A DNA stretch of 58,205 bases from Lachnospiraceae bacterium (GTDB lineage: Bacteria; Bacillota_A; Clostridia; Lachnospirales; Lachnospiraceae), in contig JAFQCI010000131.1 in the NCBI GenBank assembly GCA_017416505.1, forward strand, positions 1 through 58,205. The letters run 5' to 3'. The notes under the pieces are model-generated. The model did no database searches. It was not told where the DNA came from and saw only the letters and a program-made list of their open reading frames with translations. Each line of letters begins with the position of its first letter. Within the stretch, counting starts at the first letter, position 1. Below are positions 9,629 to 17,381 of this stretch, piece after piece. A program made the position numbers and the translations under genes.

Positions 9629-11269
9629 TCAATCGGCAAAGGAACAAATTTCTTTTAACTTTTCTGATTCCACCTCAATCACCTTTTTATCAATTCTTTG
9701 AAATAAGATTTCTATTTCCGGAAGATGATATCCTGCCGGAACAGACTGTTTCTCCCACTTATCCCTTATATTTAGCCATGTAAACACTTTTTCCGAAGAA
9801 AAAGGTAAAAATGGATGCAGAAGTATTGCTAAATTCACAATGATTTGAACACATTGATATAGGGTATTTTTACAAGCATTCAAATCGGTATCTCTGGTAA
9901 TCCATGGTTGCTCTGTGTCAAAAAATTTATTGGATTCTCTTACAAAGTCAAAGATTTCCCCCAAGGCATCCTTGAAGGCTCCACCCTCTATCTTTTTCGC
10001 AGTAGTTTCATATAGGTTTTCAATTCGTTTATTGATGCTCTCATTTTCTATCCCTTCCGGCACAATACCATCCCAGTATTTATTTATGAAGGCTAAAGAA
10101 CGATTGATAAAATTCCCATAAGCTCCAAGCAATTCCCCATTGTGGGTATAAACATATTCTCTCCAAGAAAAATCTGCATCCTTTTTTTCTGGTCCATTGG
10201 CTAAAAAATAATACCGAATGGAATCCGGGTCATATTGTTCCAACAAATCCTTAACCCAGATAGCATAATTCTGACTGGTGGAAATTTTTCTTCCCTCTAA
10301 GGTTAAATATTCGCTGGACACAATGTTATCCGGCAAATGCCAGCCTTCTCCATTTGCTATCAAAAGAGCCGGTAAAATAATCGTGTGAAAAGGAATATTA
10401 TCTTTTCCATGAACATAATAATGCTTCGCATTCTTGCCCCACAATTCACTAAAACTTGACTTTCTTAATTCCGTAGCTATTTTACTCGCAGACAGGTATC
10501 CAAGTACATTTTCCGCCCAAATATAAATGGTCTTTTTCTCATAATCTTCCTTTGGTACGCTGATTCCCCAATCTAAATCTCTGGTTAATGCCCGGTCCCT
10601 TAACCCCTCTTCTATATATCGGTTGGTAAATGAAATAGCATTTTTTCTCCAGCCCGTCTTTTCCTCCACCAATCCTTTCAACTGGTTTTCCAATTTGGAA
10701 ATTGCGATATATAGGTGTTTTGAAGTTCTAAAATTTATCCTTTTTCCACAAATCGCACAAACCGGCTCTAGTAAATTCTCCGGTTCCAGCATAGTACCAC
10801 AATCATCACATTGGTCCCCTCTTGTATTTCCTCCACATTTTGGACATTGCCCTAAGACAAACCGGTCTGCCAAAAAGGTATGACAGGTTTCACAATATGC
10901 TTGTGGAACTTCTTTTTCATAAACATACTCGCTTTCATAGAGTTTTTTATGAAACTCTCTTGCAAAATCTTTGTGTTCTTCTGATGATGTTTTGGTATAT
11001 ACGTCATAACTAAAACCTAGTTTTTTAAAGCATTCTGCAAATTCCTCATGATAAAAATCACTAATTTCCTTTGGTGTATTATTTTCCTGTTTTGCCCGAA
11101 TCGCCACCGGCGTTCCATGACAATCACTTCCTGATACAAAATATACATTATCCCCAATGGCTCTATGATATCTCGCCAACACGTCTCCTGGTAACAATCC
11201 GGCAATATGTCCTATATGCAACGAACCGTTGGCATATACCCATGCTCCACCAATTAAAATATCTTTCAT
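9629..11269 (-). CDS. metG: Methionyl-tRNA synthetase
   Basis: Class I synthetase charging tRNA-Met, 546 aa from the ATG at 11269, which has GAGG eight bases upstream; the longer frame to 11320 lacks a ribosome site. It shows the HIGH signature (GSLHIGH), a KMSKS-like loop (GRKISTS) and a zinc-knuckle insert of four CxxC-type pairs around residues 127-175. An anticodon-binding helical domain follows. The C-terminal dimerisation/EMAP domain of long MetRS forms is absent, so this is the short type. The T-box leader upstream indicates induction by uncharged tRNA-Met. Confidence 0.95.
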   Translation of the reverse strand: MKDILIGGAWVYANGSLHIGHIAGLLPGDVLARYHRAIGDNVYFVSGSDCHGTPVAIRAKQENNTPKEISDFYHEEFAECFKKLGFSYDVYTKTSSEEHKDFAREFHKKLYESEYVYEKEVPQAYCETCHTFLADRFVLGQCPKCGGNTRGDQCDDCGTMLEPENLLEPVCAICGKRINFRTSKHLYIAISKLENQLKGLVEEKTGWRKNAISFTNRYIEEGLRDRALTRDLDWGISVPKEDYEKKTIYIWAENVLGYLSASKIATELRKSSFSELWGKNAKHYYVHGKDNIPFHTIILPALLIANGEGWHLPDNIVSSEYLTLEGRKISTSQNYAIWVKDLLEQYDPDSIRYYFLANGPEKKDADFSWREYVYTHNGELLGAYGNFINRSLAFINKYWDGIVPEGIENESINKRIENLYETTAKKIEGGAFKDALGEIFDFVRESNKFFDTEQPWITRDTDLNACKNTLYQCVQIIVNLAILLHPFLPFSSEKVFTWLNIRDKWEKQSVPAGYHLPEIEILFQRIDKKVIEVESEKLKEICSFAD

Positions 11270-11339
11270 ACAACATACCTCATTTCCTAATTTTGTAGTG
11301 ATAACTTTGTTACTGTTCAAAAATCATTTTCGTGAAATA

Positions 11340-11640
11340 AAAAAAGCCCTCCTCTCTGAAAAATTTCTTTTTCAGGGACGAGAGCAAAAGCTTCGTGTTA
11401 CCACCCTAAATTCACTTATACCTCACGATATAAGCCTTATCAACTACAGATGAGAAATGATTCATCGATAGTCTATCACTATAACGGGTGAACCCGTCGC
11501 AGCCTTGGCATAACAGCTTCGGTACGCAGCTCCGAGACCATTTTCAATGGTTCCTTCTGTGCCTGTTCCCACCTAACCAGACTCTCTGTGACATATCTAA
11601 CCATTTACTCTTCTCTTCATTGCCTTTGCGTTTAACTATA
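11340..11640 (-). promoter_or_regulatory. T-box riboswitch of metG
   Basis: A roughly 300-nt leader on the minus strand ending 70 bp before metG. It has the entry motif GAAGAGAAGAGTA near 11606-11619, a stem I core, and the hallmark T-box AGGGTGGTAACACG at 11407-11394. A rho-independent terminator (complementary arms around 11384-11346 and a run of T) ends it. A plausible specifier is ATG at 11541-11539, matching the downstream MetRS. The specifier position is my assignment from sequence context; T-box identity is firm. Confidence 0.92.
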
Positions 11641-11699
11641 GCACAATTATTTTATTTAGGGAAGAGTTTTTTATCTATTAAATTTTAATAAATTAAAAA

Positions 11700-11737
11700 G
11701 GTGCAAAGCCTTAATAATTCAATAAGGACTTTACACC
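11700..11737 (-). terminator. Inverted repeat after the 60-codon gene
   Basis: GGTGCAAAGCCTTA pairs with TAAGGACTTTACACC across a short loop, directly downstream of the small gene at 11765. A related inverted repeat (AAGGACTTT...GGTGTAAAGCCTT) lies at about 12003-12033, just upstream of the same gene, so the gene is bracketed by two versions of one sequence. Confidence 0.55.
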
Positions 11738-11764
11738 TTAGATAATAATTAATATTTTTAGTTT

Positions 11765-11946
11765 CTACTTAATTTTGTCATATAATCCATTTTCTTCCAC
11801 ATCATAACCAAGTTTAGAAATTGCAAGTTTGCGTTCTTCGTAGATTGCTTTTAGTGTATCAAAATCTTTTGTTACTTTTGCGATTCTATCAAAACTTGCT
11901 ATCTGTTCTTTTATCATGCCATCGTATTGCTTGTCTGTTAACCCCA
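11765..11946 (-). CDS. Small hypothetical protein, 60 aa
   Basis: A charged, probably all-helical protein starting MGLTDKQYDGMIKEQ. The ATG at 11946 is preceded by GGAGG at an eight-base spacing; the longer frame to 11962 has a poorer site. I do not recognise the family. Size and composition resemble small accessory proteins often seen near recombinases, but nothing here proves that. It is flanked by related inverted repeats on both sides. Confidence 0.5.
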
Positions 11947-12134
11947 TATATTCAACCTCCATATATTCACGCCCTTTCTATATACAAATTACTTATATTA
12001 TAAGGACTTTTTGAAAAGGTGTAAAGCCTTTATTCAATTCCCAATGTTCATTTTTGTATCATACATCTTTTTATAAAATATGTCAACAGTATTTTTATTT
12101 TTTTTCAAAAATGTCATTCAAAATGCTCCCTTCT

Positions 12135-12818
12135 TTACCTGGCACCACCAAAATAATAAATTACAAAACATCTTGTTTCTTCATTTACCAGTATCCCTTC
12201 CGATTTAGAACCTGAACCTTGGGGATAGTAATATAAAACCGTATAATCTTCAATATTATCAGAAATCACTTCTGAAAAAGGCATCCCCTCTGGAAAATTA
12301 TTTAAAGAATATGATAAATCCAAAAAGTCTTTTACGGATGCTCCATAACCATTAGCAAATCCTTTGTTATGTCTTGACATGGATAAAATTTCTTTATAAT
12401 TCATATTCATATAATTTTCTTCCAAATACTTCATTTCAACTAATTCGTCTTCCGTATAGATATTATCATCATCCCAATTCCAATATGGATTCGAAGCAGC
12501 ATATTCCTTACAACTATAATCCTTAATTTCTTCCATAAACAAATCATAGGCTGCTTCCTCTTCTATCACAAAGGAATAAATGCTTTTCTTATATAGTGTA
12601 GTTCTAGAAAGATAGTAGTGTATCTCTTTCACACCTTCCGGAAGTGTTCCGTCTGTTCTTCCATATACCGGCACTCCACCAGCTTCGCAAAATTCTTCAA
12701 AGGAAGAAAATTCTTTCCTTCCCAAATTACTTTTCATTTTTATATAGAAAAAGCTTCCTCCGGCTAACAATAATATACCTACTACTATGACTATGTACAA
12801 AGGTTTCTTTTTTAGCAT
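12135..12818 (-). CDS. Membrane-anchored hypothetical protein
   Basis: A protein of 227 aa with a basic N-terminus and one membrane segment (about residues 7-23), so most of it is predicted outside the cell. The extracellular part is acidic and aromatic (NPYWNWDDDNIYTEDE) with no domain I recognise. The ATG at 12818 is chosen because GGAG lies eight bases before it; the ATG at 12842 has no ribosome site. It is monocistronic. Its upstream region begins in the left end of the hairpin-rich repeat at 12842-13198. Confidence 0.65.
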   Translation of the reverse strand: MLKKKPLYIVIVVGILLLAGGSFFYIKMKSNLGRKEFSSFEEFCEAGGVPVYGRTDGTLPEGVKEIHYYLSRTTLYKKSIYSFVIEEEAAYDLFMEEIKDYSCKEYAASNPYWNWDDDNIYTEDELVEMKYLEENYMNMNYKEILSMSRHNKGFANGYGASVKDFLDLSYSLNNFPEGMPFSEVISDNIEDYTVLYYYPQGSGSKSEGILVNEETRCFVIYYFGGAR

Positions 12819-12841
12819 TACACCCACTCCTTTTTTTAACA

Positions 12842-13198
12842 CAATATGTAATTGCGAAACTATTAAAAACTTATATTAAGTGATACAAAATAAACAAATA
12901 CATAAGCAGGTGCTTGGGCGGCCGTCGGCACTTAATGAGAGGCTTGCCTCGAATCTGGTATTATTAATGCTACTGTTTACACAGTAACCTGACACTTGCT
13001 GTCAGGTTACGTAATAGCATGATTCAGGGGTTGGTTTCTGCTTCGCGAAGCGAATTTGCATGCAGAAACCAATAGATTACTGTTCACACGAACAGTAATC
13101 CACTACGAGCCGAACGCAGCGAAAGCGTGCCTGCGATGTTTTGTTCATTTTGTATCACTTTCACATAAAATATTTTAGTTTTGCAATTGCCTATTTTA
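12842..13198 (+). repeat. Hairpin-rich repeat element, copy A (about 350 bp, inverted ends)
   Basis: The ends are inverted copies of a 50-bp sequence (12898-12842 reversed and 13141-13195), sharing TTGTTyATTTTGTATCACT and GTTTyGCAATT. Between them lie GTGC...GCAC (about 12911-12932), GAGGCttGCCTC, GTAACCTG-loop-CAGGTTAC (12984-13010), linker TGATTCAGGGGTT, TTGGTTTCTGC-...-GCAGAAACCAA (13031-13072) enclosing TTCGCgaaGCGAA, and GATTACTGTTC-acac-GAACAGTAATC (13075-13100). Copy B at 31944 keeps loops and linkers but has different, still complementary stems. There is no coding capacity. Confidence 0.8.
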
Positions 13199-13199
13199 A

Positions 13200-13294
13200 G
13201 CACAACCATTGTAACCTGCCCATACCAAAGTCATACATGACAAAATACCTTTCGACCCCAACATCATAATATTCAGATTACAATGGTTGTGTTT
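13200..13294 (-). terminator. Long-loop inverted repeat downstream of the 13300 gene
   Basis: GCACAACCATTGTAA (13200-13214) is complementary to TTACAATGGTTGTGT (13278-13292), separated by about 63 nt. It begins six bases after the stop codon of the minus-strand gene. It could be a 3'-end structure or a small RNA; the loop is unusually long for a simple terminator. Confidence 0.45.
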
Positions 13295-13299
13295 TCTTC

Positions 13300-13734
13300 T
13301 TATAAAAATCGACGAATATCTATGGTAAGTTTCTCTTCCAAATTTATCAGTCGTTTTGTAATATCCTTAGCTTTCTCGTTGGCAGCCTTATATTGATTTA
13401 GGTATTTATGAAGAGATTTTACTCCCATATTGCATCCATCTGTCATCAAATCGGCTATGGTTTCATCAGATTCATTCATCACCAATTTCACATTTGTCTT
13501 TATCCATGACATACTTTTCGCCATTGGGTTAGGATTTTTTCCTTCATCATGATATTGGTCTAAAAGAGTCTGGATTTCTTCTTTTAATTTAATGTGACTA
13601 TTTTTACACTTTGTAAGACAGTTCCGAAACGTTTTATCATGTACATACCCCAATACATCATCAATAGATGAAACACCCATTTTAATTCCTGCATCACATT
13701 CTCGCAGCAATTTTATAGTATCTTGTTCGATCAT
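13300..13734 (-). CDS. Ferritin-like four-helix-bundle hypothetical protein
   Basis: A soluble 144-aa protein, almost entirely helical by composition. The IKLLRECDAGIKMGVSSID start and evenly spaced helices recall four-helix-bundle proteins (DUF2383-like), a family without an established function. No membrane segment or metal-ligand set is clear. A GGGAG about 12 bases ahead of the ATG is a weak ribosome site. The assignment to the bundle family is tentative. Confidence 0.6.
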   Translation of the reverse strand: MIEQDTIKLLRECDAGIKMGVSSIDDVLGYVHDKTFRNCLTKCKNSHIKLKEEIQTLLDQYHDEGKNPNPMAKSMSWIKTNVKLVMNESDETIADLMTDGCNMGVKSLHKYLNQYKAANEKAKDITKRLINLEEKLTIDIRRFL

Positions 13735-13959
13735 AGTTTAATTTCAACTCCCTTTACTTTTTAAGTACATTGGATAATTGCAAAATTATTATATTTTATA
13801 TAAATTTTCTATACTTTTACAAATACCCTTATAAGTACAGTGTAACCAATTCCGCCTTAATTATCCTCCACATAATCTCGGAAGTTATATGTTTCATCTA
13901 TTTTTTAATCTTTCTACTCTTTCCATTGAATTATAGCATAATACCTGTTTCATCGCACC

Positions 13960-14868
13960 TTAATATTTCATTTCACTGCACTGTTCCTTTAATGCCTGAT
14001 ATACCTCTTCTCTCATCTTAACAGCCTGTTCCCGCACCATCTTTTTATACATTTCTTTACTTCCATCGTAATCTTTACTTTCTAAATATTGATACAATAT
14101 CCCTCTGGAAGAGCTTACTAAGGCTCCTAGCCCATCATTGTTAAAACAAGAAACTACATCCTTTGCACTTCCGCCTTGGGCGCCGTAGCCTGGAACCAGA
14201 AAATAATTTCGTTTCATTCTTTTTCTTAATTTTTCTGCCTCCCCTGGAAAAGTGGCACCAATTACTGCCCCGATTGCAGAATAGCCACTTTCTCCTATAT
14301 AAGAGTCACTGATTCTGTCTATGTACTCCCCAAGCCACATACTTATTTTCTTGCCATCTTTATTGACGGCCTCTGAAATCTCTATGGAACTTGGATTGGA
14401 TGTTTTTACTAAAACAAAGACTCCTTTATCATCTTCTACTGCCACATCCATAAAGGGTTTTATGCTGTCTGTTCCCAAAAAAGGTGACACAGTTAGAAAA
14501 TCTGCCTTAATGGGACCCTCTTTCGCCAAATGGGCATAAGCATAGGCTCTGGCTGTATTTCCTATATCATTACGCTTGCTGTCATCGATTACAATCAATC
14601 CTTTGCGATGGGCATGCTTTACAATATCCTGAACCACCTGAAAACCTTCTGCTCCATATACCTCATAAAATGCCATTTGTGGTTTTATAGCAATTACAAC
14701 ATCGCAAACTGCATCTATTACATCCATCGCCCAATTTAAAACAACCTCTGCTTTTGCTATGTTATCCTTTTTATAACAATCCGGTATTTTGTCCCACTCC
14801 GGGTCTAATCCCACGACACAAGGATTCTTCTTTTTTCTGGTTTCTTCTACTACTTTGTCTATCAGCAT
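13960..14868 (-). CDS. pyrF: Orotidine 5'-phosphate decarboxylase
   Basis: Last step of de novo UMP synthesis, decarboxylating OMP. A protein of 302 aa, the long form common in Clostridia. The catalytic lysine tetrad region DDSKRNDIGNTA is intact, and GYGAQGG marks the phosphate-binding loop. The ATG at 14868 follows GGAGG and starts one base after the stop codon of the upstream OPRT fusion, so the two are translationally coupled. The longer frame to 14910 would run inside the upstream gene. Confidence 0.95.
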   Translation of the reverse strand: MLIDKVVEETRKKKNPCVVGLDPEWDKIPDCYKKDNIAKAEVVLNWAMDVIDAVCDVVIAIKPQMAFYEVYGAEGFQVVQDIVKHAHRKGLIVIDDSKRNDIGNTARAYAYAHLAKEGPIKADFLTVSPFLGTDSIKPFMDVAVEDDKGVFVLVKTSNPSSIEISEAVNKDGKKISMWLGEYIDRISDSYIGESGYSAIGAVIGATFPGEAEKLRKRMKRNYFLVPGYGAQGGSAKDVVSCFNNDGLGALVSSSRGILYQYLESKDYDGSKEMYKKMVREQAVKMREEVYQALKEQCSEMKY

Positions 14869-14869
14869 T

Positions 14870-15700
14870 TTATTCTCCTCCATACTCTTTTTGATATTGC
14901 AACATTGCATCTAAATAATCTGAATTTGCAATTACCCCATGCTTAATTGCATTAATTATATCCTGCAATGTTACAATAGAATAGATTTTTATGCCAAACT
15001 CTTTTTCCACACTATCTAAAGCAGTTCTTGATAATTGTTGGCTTTTTTCCATTCTGTCTACAGAAACAATCACATTGATTTCGCTTCCCTTGGCTATATT
15101 TTTTATCATTTTCAATGTGTTGCACAATGTATTTCCAGAAGTCAAGGTATCTTCCACTATCGTAATGTTATCCTGTTGCTTTAGCTTTGCTCCAATTTCA
15201 TTTTCTATACTATACTCTACATCTTCCCCGTATTTTTCAAACAAAACCATGCTTGTGGCAATTAACAAGGGTGTGATGCTTCCTGTGTTTCCATATAAAA
15301 TGCCGGAATGAATGTTATTTTCCCGAATACATTCCGCATAAAATGTTCCAAGTTTTGTAATCTGGGATGCTGTCTTATAATTTCTGGTATCAATATAATA
15401 GGGTGATACTCTTCCACTTTGTAGTTGAAATTCTCCAAATTTTAAAACCCCATTATCTACCATAAAACGAATAAAACGCTCCTTGTAATTAAGGGCATCC
15501 AAACGATAATTAAAAAATTCATCCATTGTAATTCCAAAGTATCTTGCTATGATTGGTAACAATTCAATATCCGGCACCGATATGCCATTTTCCCACTTGC
15601 TTACGGCCTGCGAAGAAATGGACAATACCTCCGCCAACTGCTCCTGTGTCATGTTTTTGTTTTTTCTTAATGTCTTGATTTTCTTTCCTATGATATCCAT
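14870..15700 (-). CDS. XRE-type HTH fused to orotate phosphoribosyltransferase
   Basis: A protein of 276 aa: residues 1-65 are a Cro/CI helix-turn-helix (MTQEQLAEVLSISSQAVSKWENG) and about 70-276 an OPRT fold. The PRPP loop is TIVEDTLTSGNT (180-191), and the substrate-end motif FQLQSGRVSPYYID is present. OPRT makes OMP from orotate and PRPP, the substrate of the next gene, pyrF. The fusion could act as enzyme, as a ligand-sensing repressor, or both. GGAGG precedes the ATG. The glycine-rich GNTGSITPLL stretch replaces the usual GPAYKG-type motif, so catalytic competence needs testing. Confidence 0.88.
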   Translation of the reverse strand: MDIIGKKIKTLRKNKNMTQEQLAEVLSISSQAVSKWENGISVPDIELLPIIARYFGITMDEFFNYRLDALNYKERFIRFMVDNGVLKFGEFQLQSGRVSPYYIDTRNYKTASQITKLGTFYAECIRENNIHSGILYGNTGSITPLLIATSMVLFEKYGEDVEYSIENEIGAKLKQQDNITIVEDTLTSGNTLCNTLKMIKNIAKGSEINVIVSVDRMEKSQQLSRTALDSVEKEFGIKIYSIVTLQDIINAIKHGVIANSDYLDAMLQYQKEYGGE

Positions 15701-15816
15701 TGCAATGCCTCCTTCTATTACCCATTATAAATTAGTTACGCTTTATCTCCATACCCTATTTTTATAGTTTCATACAACCAATCGTTGAATTTATACGTCT
15801 ACATTTATGTTAGCAT

Positions 15817-15848
15817 AAAAATTGCCAGCAGGATTCCCCTACTGGCAG
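15817..15848 (-). terminator. Hairpin with T-run upstream of the OPRT fusion
   Basis: TGCCAG (15823-15828) pairs with CTGGCA (15842-15847), followed on the minus strand by TTTTT. It lies about 115 bp before the OPRT-fusion start, so it either ends an upstream transcript or acts as a leader attenuator for the pyrimidine genes. Confidence 0.6.
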
Positions 15849-15957
15849 AAAATACTTCTTAGTTTTCAATTATTTACTCGGTTAAAAATGCTATAGTGGT
15901 TTATCAAACCTTTCATATATACTATGAGACTAGTTTATGAACATTGGAATAGATATT

Positions 15958-16137
15958 TCACATAATTTCACTCTTACTTTTTGGTTCTTTACAATATCCT
16001 AATATTTTATCTTTAATGCCATCTTGTGGGATATCTTATGGGGTATCTTGTGGGGTACAAAAATTAATGTTCTCTAGGAATTTTTTATTTTTACTGGTGG
16101 CATATACCATAAATGCTTCTGCACGATATCTCGTTAA
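15958..16137 (-). pseudogene. Remnant of AlbA_2/RecG-like DNA-binding protein, C-terminal part
   Basis: A minus-strand frame without a start reads LTRYRAEAFMVYA, then three near-copies of a Pro-Gln-Asp motif (one interrupted by TAA), then IKDKILGYCKEPKSKSEIM. Pro-Gln tandem linkers followed by a winged helix are typical of AlbA_2/RecG-like ATP-binding proteins. It lacks the N-terminus and has an in-frame stop, so it is a relic. The repeats appear in the DNA as three CTTGTGGGGTA-like units near 16022-16055. About 15850-15950 shows nothing recognisable. Confidence 0.5.
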
Positions 16138-16149
16138 GCTCTACTTGCA

Positions 16150-16186
16150 AAAAAAATCACTTCCGTTATGTGGAAGTGATTTTTTT
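16150..16186. terminator. Bidirectional terminator-like hairpin
   Basis: AAAAAATCACTTCC pairs with GGAAGTGATTTTTT around a seven-base loop, with A/T runs on both sides, so it could terminate in either direction. Confidence 0.75.
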
Positions 16187-16284
16187 GATTATTTATGTTT
16201 TTTATAAACTTGCCAAAATTCATTTCATGATAGGGAACACTCTTTTCTTTCATTCTAACTAAAACCTTTAATTCCGTAATATTT

Positions 16285-16327
16285 AAAAAAGGGAATGTTC
16301 ATGCCGCAGCATCAAACATTCCCTTTT
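16285..16327 (-). terminator. Rho-independent terminator of the 16352 gene
   Basis: GGGAATGTT (16291-16299) pairs with AACATTCCC (16315-16323), followed on the minus strand by six T residues, 25 bp after the stop codon. Confidence 0.8.
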
Positions 16328-16351
16328 CATGGTTGATTTTTCCATTGTCTG

Positions 16352-16966
16352 CTAACCTATTTGATTTGTCCCAAAGCCCGGAGCGTTTCTCCATGCCTGT
16401 TCTAACTCACAGACAATATTGTGTGCGTTTTGTCTTGCTGCAATTATATTTGGATGATTTTGTGGAAGATAAACCTTTGCATGTGATTTTCCTTTCGTTT
16501 GATTATAAGTATCAAACCTTTCTTCCTCATTATCAACGATAAATCGCACTCCAACCGTACCGACATCCTGATTCGGCTGACGTTTATCTTCATGAATCCA
16601 GATTTTTTGTATCCTTTTTGCTGAAAAAATATACGGAGTGATTGGATTGAAGGAGTAGATTATGGCAACCATTCCCCCACTAATATCTATCAGCAAAGAG
16701 TATGTATAATTCTTGTAAATCTTTTCGATTTTAAAACCACTCTTTGCAAGTTTTTTGTATGCAGTATTTCTAAAAACAGATGGTGCAATAATTGGAACAA
16801 GGGCAAACCATAATACCATCATCACGGAACCCAAAAGTATCGGAATAACAATCCAATCACTATTACCTACAGCCCCAACAACAGAAAATAGTATTACCAA
16901 AAAAAACAACATGATGCCCACCAATATGTAAGTCAAAAGATACGAAATATTTACTTTGTTTTTCAA
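16352..16966 (-). CDS. Two-TM hypothetical membrane protein
   Basis: A protein of about 204 aa with two adjacent membrane helices near the N-terminus and a cytoplasmic C-terminal part containing WIHEDKRQPNQDVGTVGVRF. I do not recognise the family. The start is decided by the ribosome site: AAGGAG lies nine bases before a TTG at 16966, but inside the coding part if the GTG at 16987 were used. It is monocistronic with its own terminator. Confidence 0.6.
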   Translation of the reverse strand: MKNKVNISYLLTYILVGIMLFFLVILFSVVGAVGNSDWIVIPILLGSVMMVLWFALVPIIAPSVFRNTAYKKLAKSGFKIEKIYKNYTYSLLIDISGGMVAIIYSFNPITPYIFSAKRIQKIWIHEDKRQPNQDVGTVGVRFIVDNEEERFDTYNQTKGKSHAKVYLPQNHPNIIAARQNAHNIVCELEQAWRNAPGFGTNQIG

Positions 16967-17014
16967 TTTAAATTTCTCCTTAGACACTTTTTATATAACT
17001 GGCTAAACCTTTTA

Positions 17015-17163
17015 TTATGCTCCTTTTTTCAATTCTATCTTATTCTCATACATTTTACTATCTGCTACTGCGATTGCTTCCACTATCTTTTCCTTTGTAA
17101 GCTAATTACAAACGGTAAAACCATGTGCAATCTGAACTGTCCAGATATATGATCCTGCCCTGT
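17015..17163 (-). pseudogene. GGDEF-domain (diguanylate cyclase) 3' remnant
   Basis: A minus-strand frame ends in ...ADSKMYENKIELKKGA, matching the ADxxMYxxK end of GGDEF domains. A TAG interrupts the frame at 17104-17102, before LTKEKIVEAIAVAD. No GGDEF signature or start remains. It is therefore the tail of a lost c-di-GMP synthase gene. Confidence 0.55.
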
Positions 17164-17202
17164 TTGTCTTAGTTGAACGATGCACCATTTTGGGCGGGTC
17201 AT

Positions 17203-17370
17203 TCAACTACTATATTTAGTATGTGTTTTCATCAAACGCCTAAACATTGACGAATAACTCTTCTTAAGACATATTATATCATGATATGACTGTTTATACC
17301 AACTACCTTTTCCTGATAATCCCGTTTCACCTGCTACCAGATATATATTATTATATTGCTTTTCTGTCAT
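17203..17370 (-). CDS. Possible 55-aa protein or gene fragment after the histidine kinase
   Basis: A 56-codon frame beginning MTEKQYNNIYLVAGETGLSG and ending before TGA at 17203. The composition looks protein-like, but no ribosome site is seen and I do not recognise it. It starts 12 bases after the kinase stop, so it might be a relic of a gene once in that operon. A GTTGAA...TTCAAC inverted repeat overlaps its end. Confidence 0.25.
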   Translation of the reverse strand: MTEKQYNNIYLVAGETGLSGKGSWYKQSYHDIICLKKSYSSMFRRLMKTHTKYSS

Positions 17371-17381
17371 TCAACGTCATC

